A stretch of DNA of 64,000 nt, from assembly GCF_014168535.1 (NCBI RefSeq), contig NZ_CP060007.1:310001-374000 (forward strand), in the 5' to 3' direction. Source of the stretch: Lacibacter sediminis. GTDB taxonomy: Bacteria > Bacteroidota > Bacteroidia > Chitinophagales > Chitinophagaceae. The translations under genes and the position numbers were made by a program. Under the pieces are notes generated by a model. The model did no database searches, was not told where the DNA came from, and saw only the letters and a list, made by a program, of their open reading frames with translations. Shown piece after piece: positions 50,345 through 59,835 of the stretch (the first letter of the stretch is position 1; each line of letters starts with the position of its first letter).

Positions 50345-53317
50345 ATGAGAAAATTGTTAGGACTAACACTTAGCTTCCTGCTGTTGGTAAGCCAGTTGTG
50401 GGCACAAACCAAGGAAGTGACAGGTAAAGTGGTTGATAGCAAAGATGGTAATCCTGTTGCCGGAGCTACAATCAGTGTAAATGGCAGATCAGTTGGAGTA
50501 ACATCTGCAACTGGCGAATTTTCAGTAAAAGTGCCTGCTGGCACACGTAAACTCGAATTTTCTTCAATTGGGTTCAATGACATTGAAGTAACAATCGGCG
50601 ACAGCCCTGTTACCGTTTCAATGTCTCAGGGAGAATCAAAAAGTATTTCAGAAGTAGTTGTAACAGGTTATACAACTTTACAACGTAAGAAATTCGCAGG
50701 CGCCACCGCAAACATTGCTCCGGCAGAGGTAAGAAAACAACCATTTGGTTCATTCGACCAGGCATTTCAGGGACAAGCAGCTGGTGTTTCTGTTGCAGCG
50801 AATAGTGGTCAGCCTGGTGCAAATGCAATTGTACGTATTCGTGGTAATGGGTCAATTGCAGGCGGTAATGTGCCTCTCTATATTATGGATGGAATTGAGA
50901 TCAACGCAGCAGACTTTGCTTCGTTGAATCAAGGCGATTTCGAACGAGTAGAAATATTAAAAGACGCAGTCGCTACAGCACAATATGGTTCACGTGGAGC
51001 AAATGGAGTAATAGTAATTACAACTCGCAGAGGACGTGCAGGCCAGATTCAATTAAACTACGATGGTCAAGTTGGATTTAGCGACTTGCCAAAAGACAGG
51101 TTAGTATTGATGAACAGCCGTGAGAAAATTGACTATGAATTGCAGCGAGGTAATCCTTATGGATGGACTGCTGCTGAAGCCGACAGTCTTCGTAATGTAA
51201 ACTTCAGCTGGAGAGATGCATTATTTCAAACAGGGATGACGCATCAACACCAAATCAGTGCATCAGGCGGTTCTGCTGCTTCACGTTTCTTTGCCTCATT
51301 ATCATACATGGATCAGGAAGGTATTGTTAAAACAACCGGTTTAAAACGTTATACCGCTAGAATTAATGTAGATAACACCATTAAGAATTTTCGTTTCGGA
51401 ATGAATCTGCAGGCTGGTTTTTCAAGAATTACCGGCACTTCTGAAGCAAATACTTTTCTTAGCACTCCGTTGAATGCCATTCGCTGGTCTAATCCCTACG
51501 AAAGAGCATACGACCCGACAACGGGCGATTTTCAACAATTCGGAGGACCTGGTTATTTGATCTCTGGTCAACCGAACGGTGCAATGGAATTGTTCCTTGA
51601 TTATAACTTCTCAAATCAAATAAAAGCTGTTGCTACCTCTTATTTAGAATATCAGTTCCCTTTTCTGAAAGGCTTTTCTGCAAGAACCAATTGGGGTGTT
51701 GATTATACTAACAATGAAAGCGCTGGTTTTAATGATCCTCGTACTGCAGGTGCGCAAGCGAGAAACGGATCGCTTGGAAGATCAACAGCCTATAACTTTC
51801 GCTATACAGGAACAACTTCTTTAAATTATAAACAAACCTTTGGTAAACACGAAGTAGAGGGTGGTTTATTTACTGAGGTTGTAAAGAATCAGTCACGAAA
51901 TTTCGGTTTTACTGCGTATGGGTTTACCAATGGTTTCAGAAACGAAGCTGGTATTACACAGGGAAGTACAGCAAATGCAAACTATATTCCTGCTGTTTCT
52001 GGTGGTGGTTCAAGAAACGGGTTGTTATCTTATTTCGGGATCTTCAACTATGGATACGATGAGAAATATTATATCACATTGGTTGGTCGTAGAGATGGTT
52101 CTTCCCGTTTCGGTGTGAATAACCGTTTCGCAAACTTCGGATCTGCAGGTATTACATGGTCTGTTAAAGACGAAAGGTTTATGGAGAATGTAAATTTCTT
52201 TGATGATTTGCGGCTTCGTGCAAGTATTGGTACTAACGGTAACAATATTACCGCTGCAGGCGACTTTGTAACGCCACAATTTGGTGCCGTTTCATATGCC
52301 GGTGTAGGCGGCTGGGCCCCTGCAACTCCAGGAAACCTGAACTATCGCTGGGAAACAAACCGTACTATAAATTTTGGTGTTGATTTCTCAATTCTGAAAA
52401 GAAGATTAAGCGGAACTGTTGAATTGTACGACAGGAAAACAACTGATTTATTCCAAGACGATGCGCTTGATCCACAAAATTCAGGTTTTGGTAGCATCCC
52501 CAGCAACTTTGGCAGCTTACGTAACCGTGGCATCGAAGTAACTCTCCGTGGCGAAGTAATCAGAACAAAAGATTTCAATTGGACAATTACAGGCAATATT
52601 ACCTACAATCAGAACAGGATCATTGATTTGCTTCGTGATTCAGTTGTTGCTGGTGTAACAATTCTGAAAGAAGGTAAACCTTTAAATACACTTTATTTAG
52701 TTGAATATGCGGGTGTGAATCCAGCTAACGGGAATGCACAATATGTAAATAAGTTTGACAAAACTGTTACCATGGCATATAGCCCAAGTTATCGTAATTA
52801 TTTTGGGACATCTGATGCACCGTGGTTTGGTGGTATTACCAGTACTTGGACATATAAAGGGTTTGATCTTAGCGCTCAACTGAACTTTTTCCTTGATAGA
52901 GTTCAATACAATAACGATAAGAATAACCTGACAAATCCTACTTATTATTTCGATAATATGCACGTTGAAGTATTGAAAGAATGGAGACAACCGGGAGATA
53001 TTACAAACGTTCCAAGACCAAGTTCTGGCACATTAGGTGGTACTGCCCCTGCTAATCCATACCAATCAACTACAACAAGATTTTTGGAAGATGCAAGTTT
53101 CTGGCGTTTACGTAATGTAACACTTGGTTATACATTCGATTCTAAATTGCTGGCAAAAGCTAAAATGCGTTCAGCAAGAATCTTTGTACAAGGACAAAAC
53201 TGGTGGACAGCAACTAAGTTTCAAAGCTTCGATCCTGAAACAACAGGTGCTTCTTTAACTGGTGCACAGTATCCAGCTTTGATACAAACAACAGTTGGCG
53301 TTAACATTGGCTTTTAA
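50345..53317 (+). CDS. SusC/RagA-type TonB-dependent transporter (990 aa)
   Basis: The ATG at 50345 gives a signal peptide (MRKLLGLTLSFLLLVSQLWA) then the CarboxypepD_reg-like domain (KEVTGKVVDSKDGNPVAGAT), the TonB box (SISEVVVTGYT), the plug domain (IVRIRGNGSIAGGNVPLYIM; VEILKDAVATAQYGSRGANG) and the 22-strand barrel to residue 990. It imports a large oligosaccharide or other ligand with the next gene's SusD. The N-terminal 40 residues are very similar to the second SusC in this window. Substrate unknown; no enzyme gene is nearby. Confidence 0.95.
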   Translation: MRKLLGLTLSFLLLVSQLWAQTKEVTGKVVDSKDGNPVAGATISVNGRSVGVTSATGEFSVKVPAGTRKLEFSSIGFNDIEVTIGDSPVTVSMSQGESKSISEVVVTGYTTLQRKKFAGATANIAPAEVRKQPFGSFDQAFQGQAAGVSVAANSGQPGANAIVRIRGNGSIAGGNVPLYIMDGIEINAADFASLNQGDFERVEILKDAVATAQYGSRGANGVIVITTRRGRAGQIQLNYDGQVGFSDLPKDRLVLMNSREKIDYELQRGNPYGWTAAEADSLRNVNFSWRDALFQTGMTHQHQISASGGSAASRFFASLSYMDQEGIVKTTGLKRYTARINVDNTIKNFRFGMNLQAGFSRITGTSEANTFLSTPLNAIRWSNPYERAYDPTTGDFQQFGGPGYLISGQPNGAMELFLDYNFSNQIKAVATSYLEYQFPFLKGFSARTNWGVDYTNNESAGFNDPRTAGAQARNGSLGRSTAYNFRYTGTTSLNYKQTFGKHEVEGGLFTEVVKNQSRNFGFTAYGFTNGFRNEAGITQGSTANANYIPAVSGGGSRNGLLSYFGIFNYGYDEKYYITLVGRRDGSSRFGVNNRFANFGSAGITWSVKDERFMENVNFFDDLRLRASIGTNGNNITAAGDFVTPQFGAVSYAGVGGWAPATPGNLNYRWETNRTINFGVDFSILKRRLSGTVELYDRKTTDLFQDDALDPQNSGFGSIPSNFGSLRNRGIEVTLRGEVIRTKDFNWTITGNITYNQNRIIDLLRDSVVAGVTILKEGKPLNTLYLVEYAGVNPANGNAQYVNKFDKTVTMAYSPSYRNYFGTSDAPWFGGITSTWTYKGFDLSAQLNFFLDRVQYNNDKNNLTNPTYYFDNMHVEVLKEWRQPGDITNVPRPSSGTLGGTAPANPYQSTTTRFLEDASFWRLRNVTLGYTFDSKLLAKAKMRSARIFVQGQNWWTATKFQSFDPETTGASLTGAQYPALIQTTVGVNIGF

Positions 53318-53337
53318 TCACCTGAAAAAAAACTATT

Positions 53338-54834
53338 ATGAAATTTAAAAATATAAAGAAAGCGTTGATCGTGTTTGCGGCTGCAGCTACATTGCAGGCC
53401 TGTACTAAGAAAGAGGTAATTGAACTCACCCCTGAATTTTCGCTTGATGCTTTGAGCAACCCGTCAAGTATGAAGCAGGTTGAAGAAGTATTAACCGGTG
53501 CATACTCTAGATTCCGTGGAGCAGATTATTATGGATCTGGTAGTGGTACAGGTTCAGGTTGGGCGCTAATGCCGGATGTTTTGAGCGATAATCTTTATGA
53601 GGTTACAGCAGAGACACTAGCAAACTCCAGAGCAATGGCAGACTGGATTTACAATCAATCTACAGGACAAACCAGTTCGCTTTACTCTGCTCCATATGGC
53701 GTAATTGCTGTTGCTAATATCGTATTGCGTGATATCGATAAATTTACAACTCCACAAAACCAGTTGTTGGCTAACAGACTGAAAGGGCAGGCGTATGCCA
53801 TTCGTGCAATGGCTCATTTTGATCTGCTCCGTTATTTCGCAGTAAAGTTTGACAGAAACAGTACGACTGATCTTGCGTTGGGCTACTCAACTGAGTTTAT
53901 TGTGTCCTCTGAGGTGAAACCTTCACGGTTATCAAATAAGGATTATTATGACAAGCTGTTCGCCGATATTAATCAGGCAATTACTTTGTTAGGGAATGTT
54001 GACAAGGCTATAAACCCTGCTAGCGGACTAACTCGTCCTTTTATTGATCGAAATGGAGCTTATGCAATTTTGGCTCGCATCAACCTTTATGCAGGTAATT
54101 GGGCTGATGCTGCAACTGCGGCAACAAATGCATTAAATGGTCGGCCATTGGCTACAACGCAGGCAGCTTTCTCAGGAATGTATAATCAAACAAACCGTGG
54201 TGAAATAATCTGGAATGTGCAATTCGAAGCTGGTCAAAGCGGTCCAACTTTCTTAGTTTACTTTGTAACAAGTGCTCGTAACTATTTCCGTCCTGCACCC
54301 GAGATTGCTACTGTAGCGGGCAATACTGGTCTTATTCAATCTAATGATATTCGTTATAGTGCTTTTTTCAGTGTGGTTGGCTCTGGCGGACTTGGTCTTA
54401 CAAAATATCAGGGAAAAGGAACAGCAACCGATGGTAATGCAAACTTCCCAGCTATCCGTAGCGGTGAAATGTATTTGATCCGTGCAGAGGCTAATGCCCG
54501 TTTAGGCGGCGCAAATGAAGCTGCAGCTTTGGCAGATTTGAATGCGTTACGTGCAGCACGTATTGCAGGATATGTTCCAGTTGTACTTGCGGGTCCGGCA
54601 TTGATCAATGCAATTGCAGATGAAAGAAGAAGAGAGTTAATGGGTGAAGGTCATCGTTTCTTTGATTTGAAACGTACAACAAGAACCATTCAACGTGGGG
54701 CGATCTGTGGTACATCTGTTTCAGCTGCAGGAGATTGCTCTTTAGCTCCTACAGATAGGGAATGGGCTATGCCAATTCATGAAAGCATCCGTAATGCAAA
54801 TCCTAATATGGCTCAAACCTTAGGATATAATTAA
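53338..54834 (+). CDS. SusD/RagB family lipoprotein
   Basis: A 498-residue lipoprotein (signal ending ATLQAC), the partner of the SusC before it, 20 nt away. Signs: KQVEEVLTGAYSRFRGADYY, RLKGQAYAIRAMAHFDLLRY, AIRSGEMYLIRAEANARLGG and ADERRRELMGEGHRFFDLKR, and the end ANPNMAQTLGYN. It closes the SusC barrel and binds the ligand on the cell surface. A terminator follows, so this SusC/SusD pair is a two-gene operon without SusE. Confidence 0.94.
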   Translation: MKFKNIKKALIVFAAAATLQACTKKEVIELTPEFSLDALSNPSSMKQVEEVLTGAYSRFRGADYYGSGSGTGSGWALMPDVLSDNLYEVTAETLANSRAMADWIYNQSTGQTSSLYSAPYGVIAVANIVLRDIDKFTTPQNQLLANRLKGQAYAIRAMAHFDLLRYFAVKFDRNSTTDLALGYSTEFIVSSEVKPSRLSNKDYYDKLFADINQAITLLGNVDKAINPASGLTRPFIDRNGAYAILARINLYAGNWADAATAATNALNGRPLATTQAAFSGMYNQTNRGEIIWNVQFEAGQSGPTFLVYFVTSARNYFRPAPEIATVAGNTGLIQSNDIRYSAFFSVVGSGGLGLTKYQGKGTATDGNANFPAIRSGEMYLIRAEANARLGGANEAAALADLNALRAARIAGYVPVVLAGPALINAIADERRRELMGEGHRFFDLKRTTRTIQRGAICGTSVSAAGDCSLAPTDREWAMPIHESIRNANPNMAQTLGYN

Positions 54835-54857
54835 TTGAGTGTTCAACTATTGATTAT

Positions 54858-54884
54858 AAAGCCCCGGCATTTGCCGGGGCTTTT
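54858..54884 (+). terminator. Terminator of the first twin Sus pair
   Basis: AAAGCCCCGGCA/TGCCGGGGCTTT with a 2-nt loop (in practice a larger loop), then TTTTG. It lies 25 nt after the SusD stop. Confidence 0.88.
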
Positions 54885-55251
54885 GTTTGTTTTGATTAAG
54901 CAGGAACTTTAGGCCTCAACACTGAAGCTCTGGTTGAATTCTCTCTTACTGATGGGCATATGGCTAAAGTCTAAATTGGTCGTTATTTAAACACTTATCA
55001 CAAGAGCGACATTAGGTAGTGCGTTTACGTTTAGAAGAATCTATACTTTTTAAGTAATAGCTACCGGAGAGAAAGCACCATTGACAGTCACTAGTACAAG
55101 ACATCTAATTGATATTTTTAAGGCATATTTTCAATCACTTAATAATATTAATCAGTTCACATGCAGCAGCTGAAGTCTATGAACTGTCTGCTTTATGAGA
55201 AAATTCTGTTAAAAGTTTTTTCCATATTTTCGAAACCTAAATAACTATTAC
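54885..55251. other. 367-nt gap between the twin Sus pairs
   Basis: No gene. The last 95 nt match the region upstream of the first twin SusC (ATGCAGCA at 55160 versus 50253; then the promoter block). The rest has no visible gene, repeat or strong hairpin. Confidence 0.5.
55206..55232 (+). promoter_or_regulatory. Promoter of the second twin SusC gene
   Basis: CTG at 55206-55208, a 16-nt spacer and TATTTTCG at 55225-55232, 19 nt before the ATG; the following leader shares GAAACC and AAATAACTAT with the first copy. Confidence 0.55.
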
Positions 55252-58200
55252 ATGAGAAAAATGCTAGGATTGGCAATAGTTTTTCTATTGTCTCTGTGTC
55301 AGCTCTGGGCACAAACCAAGGAAGTTACAGGTAAAGTAACTGACTCAAAAGATGGATCTCCAATTGTTGGAGCCACAATTAAGGTAAAAGGCAGCTCAAG
55401 AGCTACCAGCACATCGACCGATGGGTCATTTAAACTTTCTTTTTCTGGAAATTCTGCAGTATTACAAATTTCTTCCATCGGCTATGAAGATTTGGAGTAT
55501 TCGGTTTCTGGCGGGAACGTGACAATTTCCCTTACCCCTGGAAGTACTTCCCTCAGTGAGGTTTTGGTTGTAGGTTATGGACAAAGTGTAAAGAGAGATC
55601 TTACCACTTCTATTTCACGTGTTAAAGGAGCAGATGTAGCAAACACGCCAGTTCCTAACTTCCTTCAGGGTGTACAAGGTCGTGCTGCAGGAGTACTAAT
55701 TGAAGCAAATAATGGTAAAGTTGGTGAAGGCATTAAAGTAAGGATCAGGGGTGCCGCCTCTGTTAGTGCGTCAAACGAACCACTTTATGTAGTCGATGGT
55801 ATTGTGATCAACACAGGAACTTTATCTGGTAATGGGTTGGCTGATCTTAATTTCAATGATGTAGAATCTTTTGAAATCTTAAAAGATGCCGCCGCAACAG
55901 CAATTTATGGTTCGAGAGGTGGTAATGGGGTTGTGCTCATAACTACTAAAAAAGGGAAAGCCGGGAAAGCTAAGTTTAATATTAATATGCAGTATGGAAC
56001 AAATGAACCTACAAATAAAAGAGGGTTTATGAACTCTACTGAGTACTTGGAATTTATGAGAGAGGCAGCCGTGAACTCAGCAAAATACCATTATAACAGA
56101 GCTGGAAACGGAGCTGGTTTTCCAAGTGAAGCCTCAGCTATCGCTTACATGACGGGCATTGTTGAAGGCCGTTTTAATCGCTACAGTGGTTTAAATACAG
56201 GTGGAGCTAACTGGAGGGCTGACACAGTAAATACCAACTGGGAAGATTTGGCTTTTCAAGAAGCACAAACAAAAATTCTAGAGGCTTCAGCTTCTGGCGG
56301 AAGTGAAAAAACAAAGTACTTCATCAGCGGCTCTTATAATGATCAGGATGGTATTTTGTTTTATAACAACTTCAAACGCTATTCTGGTCGTGTAAACCTT
56401 GATCAGGAATTAAATAGCCGTTTGAAAGTAGGGGTTAACACTACTATATCTCGTTCAGAAGCACGACGTGTTGGTGCAGACAATCTCTTTAATACACCAA
56501 TGCAGATAGTGGCTTTGGCGCCAATTACGCCGGTTCGTAATAACCTGGGTCAACTTTTTGATCGTCCTACAACTACTTATTACAATCCTTTAATTGAAAC
56601 TGAGAACGCATCTTATGTTTCAACAACATTCCGTAACATCAGCACAGTTTATGGTCAGTTGAATCTTATAAAAGGGCTCAACTTCCGCACTGAATATGGA
56701 TTGGATGTACTTACACAAAATGATAATTCTTTCTATGGCCGCCGTACAATAACAGGTCAGGGAACAAATGGTGTTGGTAATTCAGATTGGTTAAGAAGCG
56801 TGCGTTATACTACGAACAACTATTTCAATTACACAACAACTATCAAGGATAATCATGATATTGATGCAACACTTGGTATGGCTTTTGAAAAGCAAGAGAA
56901 TAATATTTCGAGCGTAGAAGGTCAACAATATGCAAATGATGATTTAAGAAATATTGCCAATGCCGCAAATATTACTGGCGGTACATCATCACTTACTGAA
57001 TTTGCGATACTTTCTTATTTCGGAAGATTGAACTATAAGTTTAAAGATAGATATCTGCTTGGCTTGAGTGGTCGTGTTGATGGAGGATCTGTTTTCGGAG
57101 AAAATAAACGTTACGGCTTCTTCCCGGCTGCTTCAGTTGGTTGGGTTGTGAGTGAAGAAGGATTCCTTCGCAATAGTAAAGCTATAAGTTTCTTAAAATT
57201 ACGTGCAAGCTACGGTAGCCTTGGTAACTCGCAAGGCTTTGGTCTATATTCCTGGAGAGGCGTGTATGGAACAGGTCGTTATGCAGGTGGAGCCAGCATT
57301 GCGCCTGCTTCGCTTCAGAATGACGTACTGACATGGGAAACAACAAATCAGTTTGATGCCGGATTTGAATTGGGTATCCTGAACAACAAATTAGTATTTG
57401 AAGTAGATGTTTATAATAAACGTTCTGCCGGTGGCGGGAAAGGATTTATCTACAACTACCCTCTTCCATTAACCTCTGGTTTTGCAAGTATTACACGTAA
57501 CATTGGTGAAATGGAAAATAAAGGTGTAGAATTTACACTGAATACAACCAACATGAATGTGCGTGATTTCAGATGGACTACAAGTTTCAATCTTGCGTAC
57601 AATAAAAATACGGTGTTAAATATTGATGGTCAGCAAGACACCCTTTCATTTAATGATGGTCGTTATATGAATGCATTGATTGTTGGTCAACCAATTGGTG
57701 TTCATTATGGCCCACGTTATGCAGGTGTTGATCCGGCTAACGGAGATGCTTTATATTATGAGCAAGATGGTAAAACAACAACCAATGATTATAATGCTGC
57801 TGGCAATTTTACAGTAGGAGATCCTAATCCTAAGTGGTTTGGCGGTGTTACGAATACCTTTACGTATAAAGGTTTTGAGTTAAGTGTTTTATTCCAAGGT
57901 GTTTTTGATTACGAAGTTGTAAATGGAGCAGGTGGCTTTATGAGTGCACGTGGCGATTGGTTCGATAATCAAACAAGAGATCAATTAAATAGATGGAAAA
58001 AGCCAGGTGATGTTACCAATATTCCGGAGGCACGTTTGAATTGGTTTGGCGATTTTGCTTCTCCCGGTGTATCAACTCAATACATGGAGGATGCAAGTTA
58101 TGTGCGCTTAAAACAATTGACATTTGCGTATAATCTGCCAACTTCTGTTTTGAACAAGATCAAACTAAGTTCGGTAAGGGCATATATAATGGGTGTTAAC

Positions 58201-58341
58201 TTACTTACATGGACTAAATACACAGGATGGGATCCTGAAGTAAATACTGATTACAGAGCAGGCAATATCAACCAAGGGGGAGATTTTTATGCAGCTCCGC
58301 AGATCCGTTCAATAACTTTTGGCTTAAACATCGGCTTCTAA
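55252..58341 (+). CDS. SusC/RagA-type TonB-dependent transporter (1029 aa)
   Basis: A 1029-residue barrel transporter with signal peptide (ending CQLWA), CarboxypepD_reg-like domain (EVTGKVTDSKDGSPIVGATI), TonB box (SLSEVLVVGYG), plug (IKVRIRGAASVSASNEPLYV; FEILKDAAATAIYGSRGGNG) and barrel ending ITFGLNIGF. It resembles the upstream SusC most at the N-terminus and promoter; the plug and barrel differ, so the ligand probably differs too. It is followed by its own SusD gene. Confidence 0.95.
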   Translation: MRKMLGLAIVFLLSLCQLWAQTKEVTGKVTDSKDGSPIVGATIKVKGSSRATSTSTDGSFKLSFSGNSAVLQISSIGYEDLEYSVSGGNVTISLTPGSTSLSEVLVVGYGQSVKRDLTTSISRVKGADVANTPVPNFLQGVQGRAAGVLIEANNGKVGEGIKVRIRGAASVSASNEPLYVVDGIVINTGTLSGNGLADLNFNDVESFEILKDAAATAIYGSRGGNGVVLITTKKGKAGKAKFNINMQYGTNEPTNKRGFMNSTEYLEFMREAAVNSAKYHYNRAGNGAGFPSEASAIAYMTGIVEGRFNRYSGLNTGGANWRADTVNTNWEDLAFQEAQTKILEASASGGSEKTKYFISGSYNDQDGILFYNNFKRYSGRVNLDQELNSRLKVGVNTTISRSEARRVGADNLFNTPMQIVALAPITPVRNNLGQLFDRPTTTYYNPLIETENASYVSTTFRNISTVYGQLNLIKGLNFRTEYGLDVLTQNDNSFYGRRTITGQGTNGVGNSDWLRSVRYTTNNYFNYTTTIKDNHDIDATLGMAFEKQENNISSVEGQQYANDDLRNIANAANITGGTSSLTEFAILSYFGRLNYKFKDRYLLGLSGRVDGGSVFGENKRYGFFPAASVGWVVSEEGFLRNSKAISFLKLRASYGSLGNSQGFGLYSWRGVYGTGRYAGGASIAPASLQNDVLTWETTNQFDAGFELGILNNKLVFEVDVYNKRSAGGGKGFIYNYPLPLTSGFASITRNIGEMENKGVEFTLNTTNMNVRDFRWTTSFNLAYNKNTVLNIDGQQDTLSFNDGRYMNALIVGQPIGVHYGPRYAGVDPANGDALYYEQDGKTTTNDYNAAGNFTVGDPNPKWFGGVTNTFTYKGFELSVLFQGVFDYEVVNGAGGFMSARGDWFDNQTRDQLNRWKKPGDVTNIPEARLNWFGDFASPGVSTQYMEDASYVRLKQLTFAYNLPTSVLNKIKLSSVRAYIMGVNLLTWTKYTGWDPEVNTDYRAGNINQGGDFYAAPQIRSITFGLNIGF

Positions 58342-58359
58342 TTAAAAAACTGAATAAAT

Positions 58360-59712
58360 ATGAAACTTTTAAAATATTCATTGCTTCTTTTTACCGCCGG
58401 TACTTTAGTTACTGCCTGTAATAAAAAGCTCGACCTGCCAAACCCACAGGCCATTGGCAATGATTTGGCGTTATCTTCTGATGCAAATATTAAGCAAGTA
58501 TTAAATGGTGCTTATGATGCCTTAAGCTCTGGCAACCTATACGGAGGAGATATCCAGATATTTGGAGACCTGATGGCAGCATCAGGAGAATTAAACTGGA
58601 CAGGTACTTTTAATACCTATAGAGAGGTATATGGTAACTCAATGCTCACGACAAACCCAGTTATATTAAATATGTGGGCAACAGGCTACAGAACAATTAA
58701 CGTAGCTAATAATGTAATTGCAAATATTGACAAGGTAAATGCTGCCGATCGAAACAGGGTTAAGGGCGAAGCCTTATTCATTCGTGGCACGGTCTTATTT
58801 GAACTTACAAGATTCTTTGCAAAGGCCTATAACGACGGAAACGCCAGCACAAACCCTGGTGTAATTGTACGCACTACGCCAACGGAGGGATATAGTAGTG
58901 TTGATTTCCCGGCTCGTAATACAGTAGCAGAATGTTACACACAAATACTTGCTGATTTGACCGAAGCGGTAAGTTTGTTGCCAAATAAAAATGGAGTCTT
59001 TGCAAATAAAGTTGCGGCATCAACAATTTTGGCAAGAGCACATCTTCAAATGGGCAACTTTGCTTCTGCACGTGATGCGGCGAACGCAGGTCTCACTGCT
59101 GCGGCTGGTAATTTCAGCCTCGTAGGTTCTTATGCAAACGCATTCAATAATGCAGCTTATACAACTGAAGATGTGTTTGCTATTATTGTAACAGATCAGG
59201 ATGGTGTTAATAACTGTCACACATTTTATTCGGTGCCTCCTTTTGGTGGCAGAGATGGTGATATTGTAATTTTGAATGCACACTTAAATCTTTATCCTCT
59301 TGTTGATCAACGTAAAAGTCTCTTCTATGATTTTGCCGGCGATTGGCGGAGTGGTAAATGGAGAGATGTATTTAAGAATGTAAAAGTAGTTCGGTTGGCT
59401 GAGTTGTATCTTATCCGTGCAGAGTGTAACCAACGTTTATCAACATCAACGGGTGATACACCTTTGAATGATATTAACAGGTTACGCACCCGTGCAGGCG
59501 CTCCGACATTCTTAGCAGTTACATTAGCAGATATTCTTTTAGAAAGAAGATTGGAACTTGCACACGAAGGTTTCCGTATACATGATGCAAAGCGTTTAGG
59601 CGAAACGGTAAATGGTCGTCCAGCATTTGACAACCGTGCTGTATTTCCTATTCCTTTCCGTGAAATGAATACGAACCCTAATCTTACTCAGAACCCTGGT
59701 TATACCAACTAA
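58360..59712 (+). CDS. SusD/RagB family lipoprotein
   Basis: A 450-residue lipoprotein (signal ending GTLVTAC), 18 nt after the second twin SusC. It has the SusD marks VLNGAYDALSSGNLYGG, RVKGEALFIRGTVLFELTRF, RLAELYLIRAECNQRL, and LLERRLELAHEGFRIHDAKR, with the end MNTNPNLTQNPGYTN. It is the ligand-binding lid of its SusC. A strong terminator follows. Confidence 0.94.
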   Translation: MKLLKYSLLLFTAGTLVTACNKKLDLPNPQAIGNDLALSSDANIKQVLNGAYDALSSGNLYGGDIQIFGDLMAASGELNWTGTFNTYREVYGNSMLTTNPVILNMWATGYRTINVANNVIANIDKVNAADRNRVKGEALFIRGTVLFELTRFFAKAYNDGNASTNPGVIVRTTPTEGYSSVDFPARNTVAECYTQILADLTEAVSLLPNKNGVFANKVAASTILARAHLQMGNFASARDAANAGLTAAAGNFSLVGSYANAFNNAAYTTEDVFAIIVTDQDGVNNCHTFYSVPPFGGRDGDIVILNAHLNLYPLVDQRKSLFYDFAGDWRSGKWRDVFKNVKVVRLAELYLIRAECNQRLSTSTGDTPLNDINRLRTRAGAPTFLAVTLADILLERRLELAHEGFRIHDAKRLGETVNGRPAFDNRAVFPIPFREMNTNPNLTQNPGYTN

Positions 59713-59732
59713 GTTTTTTTCAGGTTTTATAT

Positions 59733-59766
59733 AAAAAATGCTCCCGTTAACGGGAGCATTTTTTTT
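59733..59766 (+). terminator. Terminator of the second twin Sus pair
   Basis: AAAAAATGCTCCCG/CGGGAGCATTTTTT with loop TTAA, and a T-run of eight; 21 nt after the SusD stop. Confidence 0.9.
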
Positions 59767-59792
59767 ACCCATTACCTTGCAGGAGAATTAAC

Positions 59793-59800
59793 TATTTTTG
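59793..59800 (+). promoter_or_regulatory. Probable -7 promoter box for the icmF-type gene
   Basis: TATTTTTG, a perfect TAnnTTTG, 36 nt upstream of the mutase ATG and just after the terminator of the Sus pair. Confidence 0.5.
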
Positions 59801-59835
59801 CCAACATCTGTTAGTTAAGTATCGCCAATAAAATT

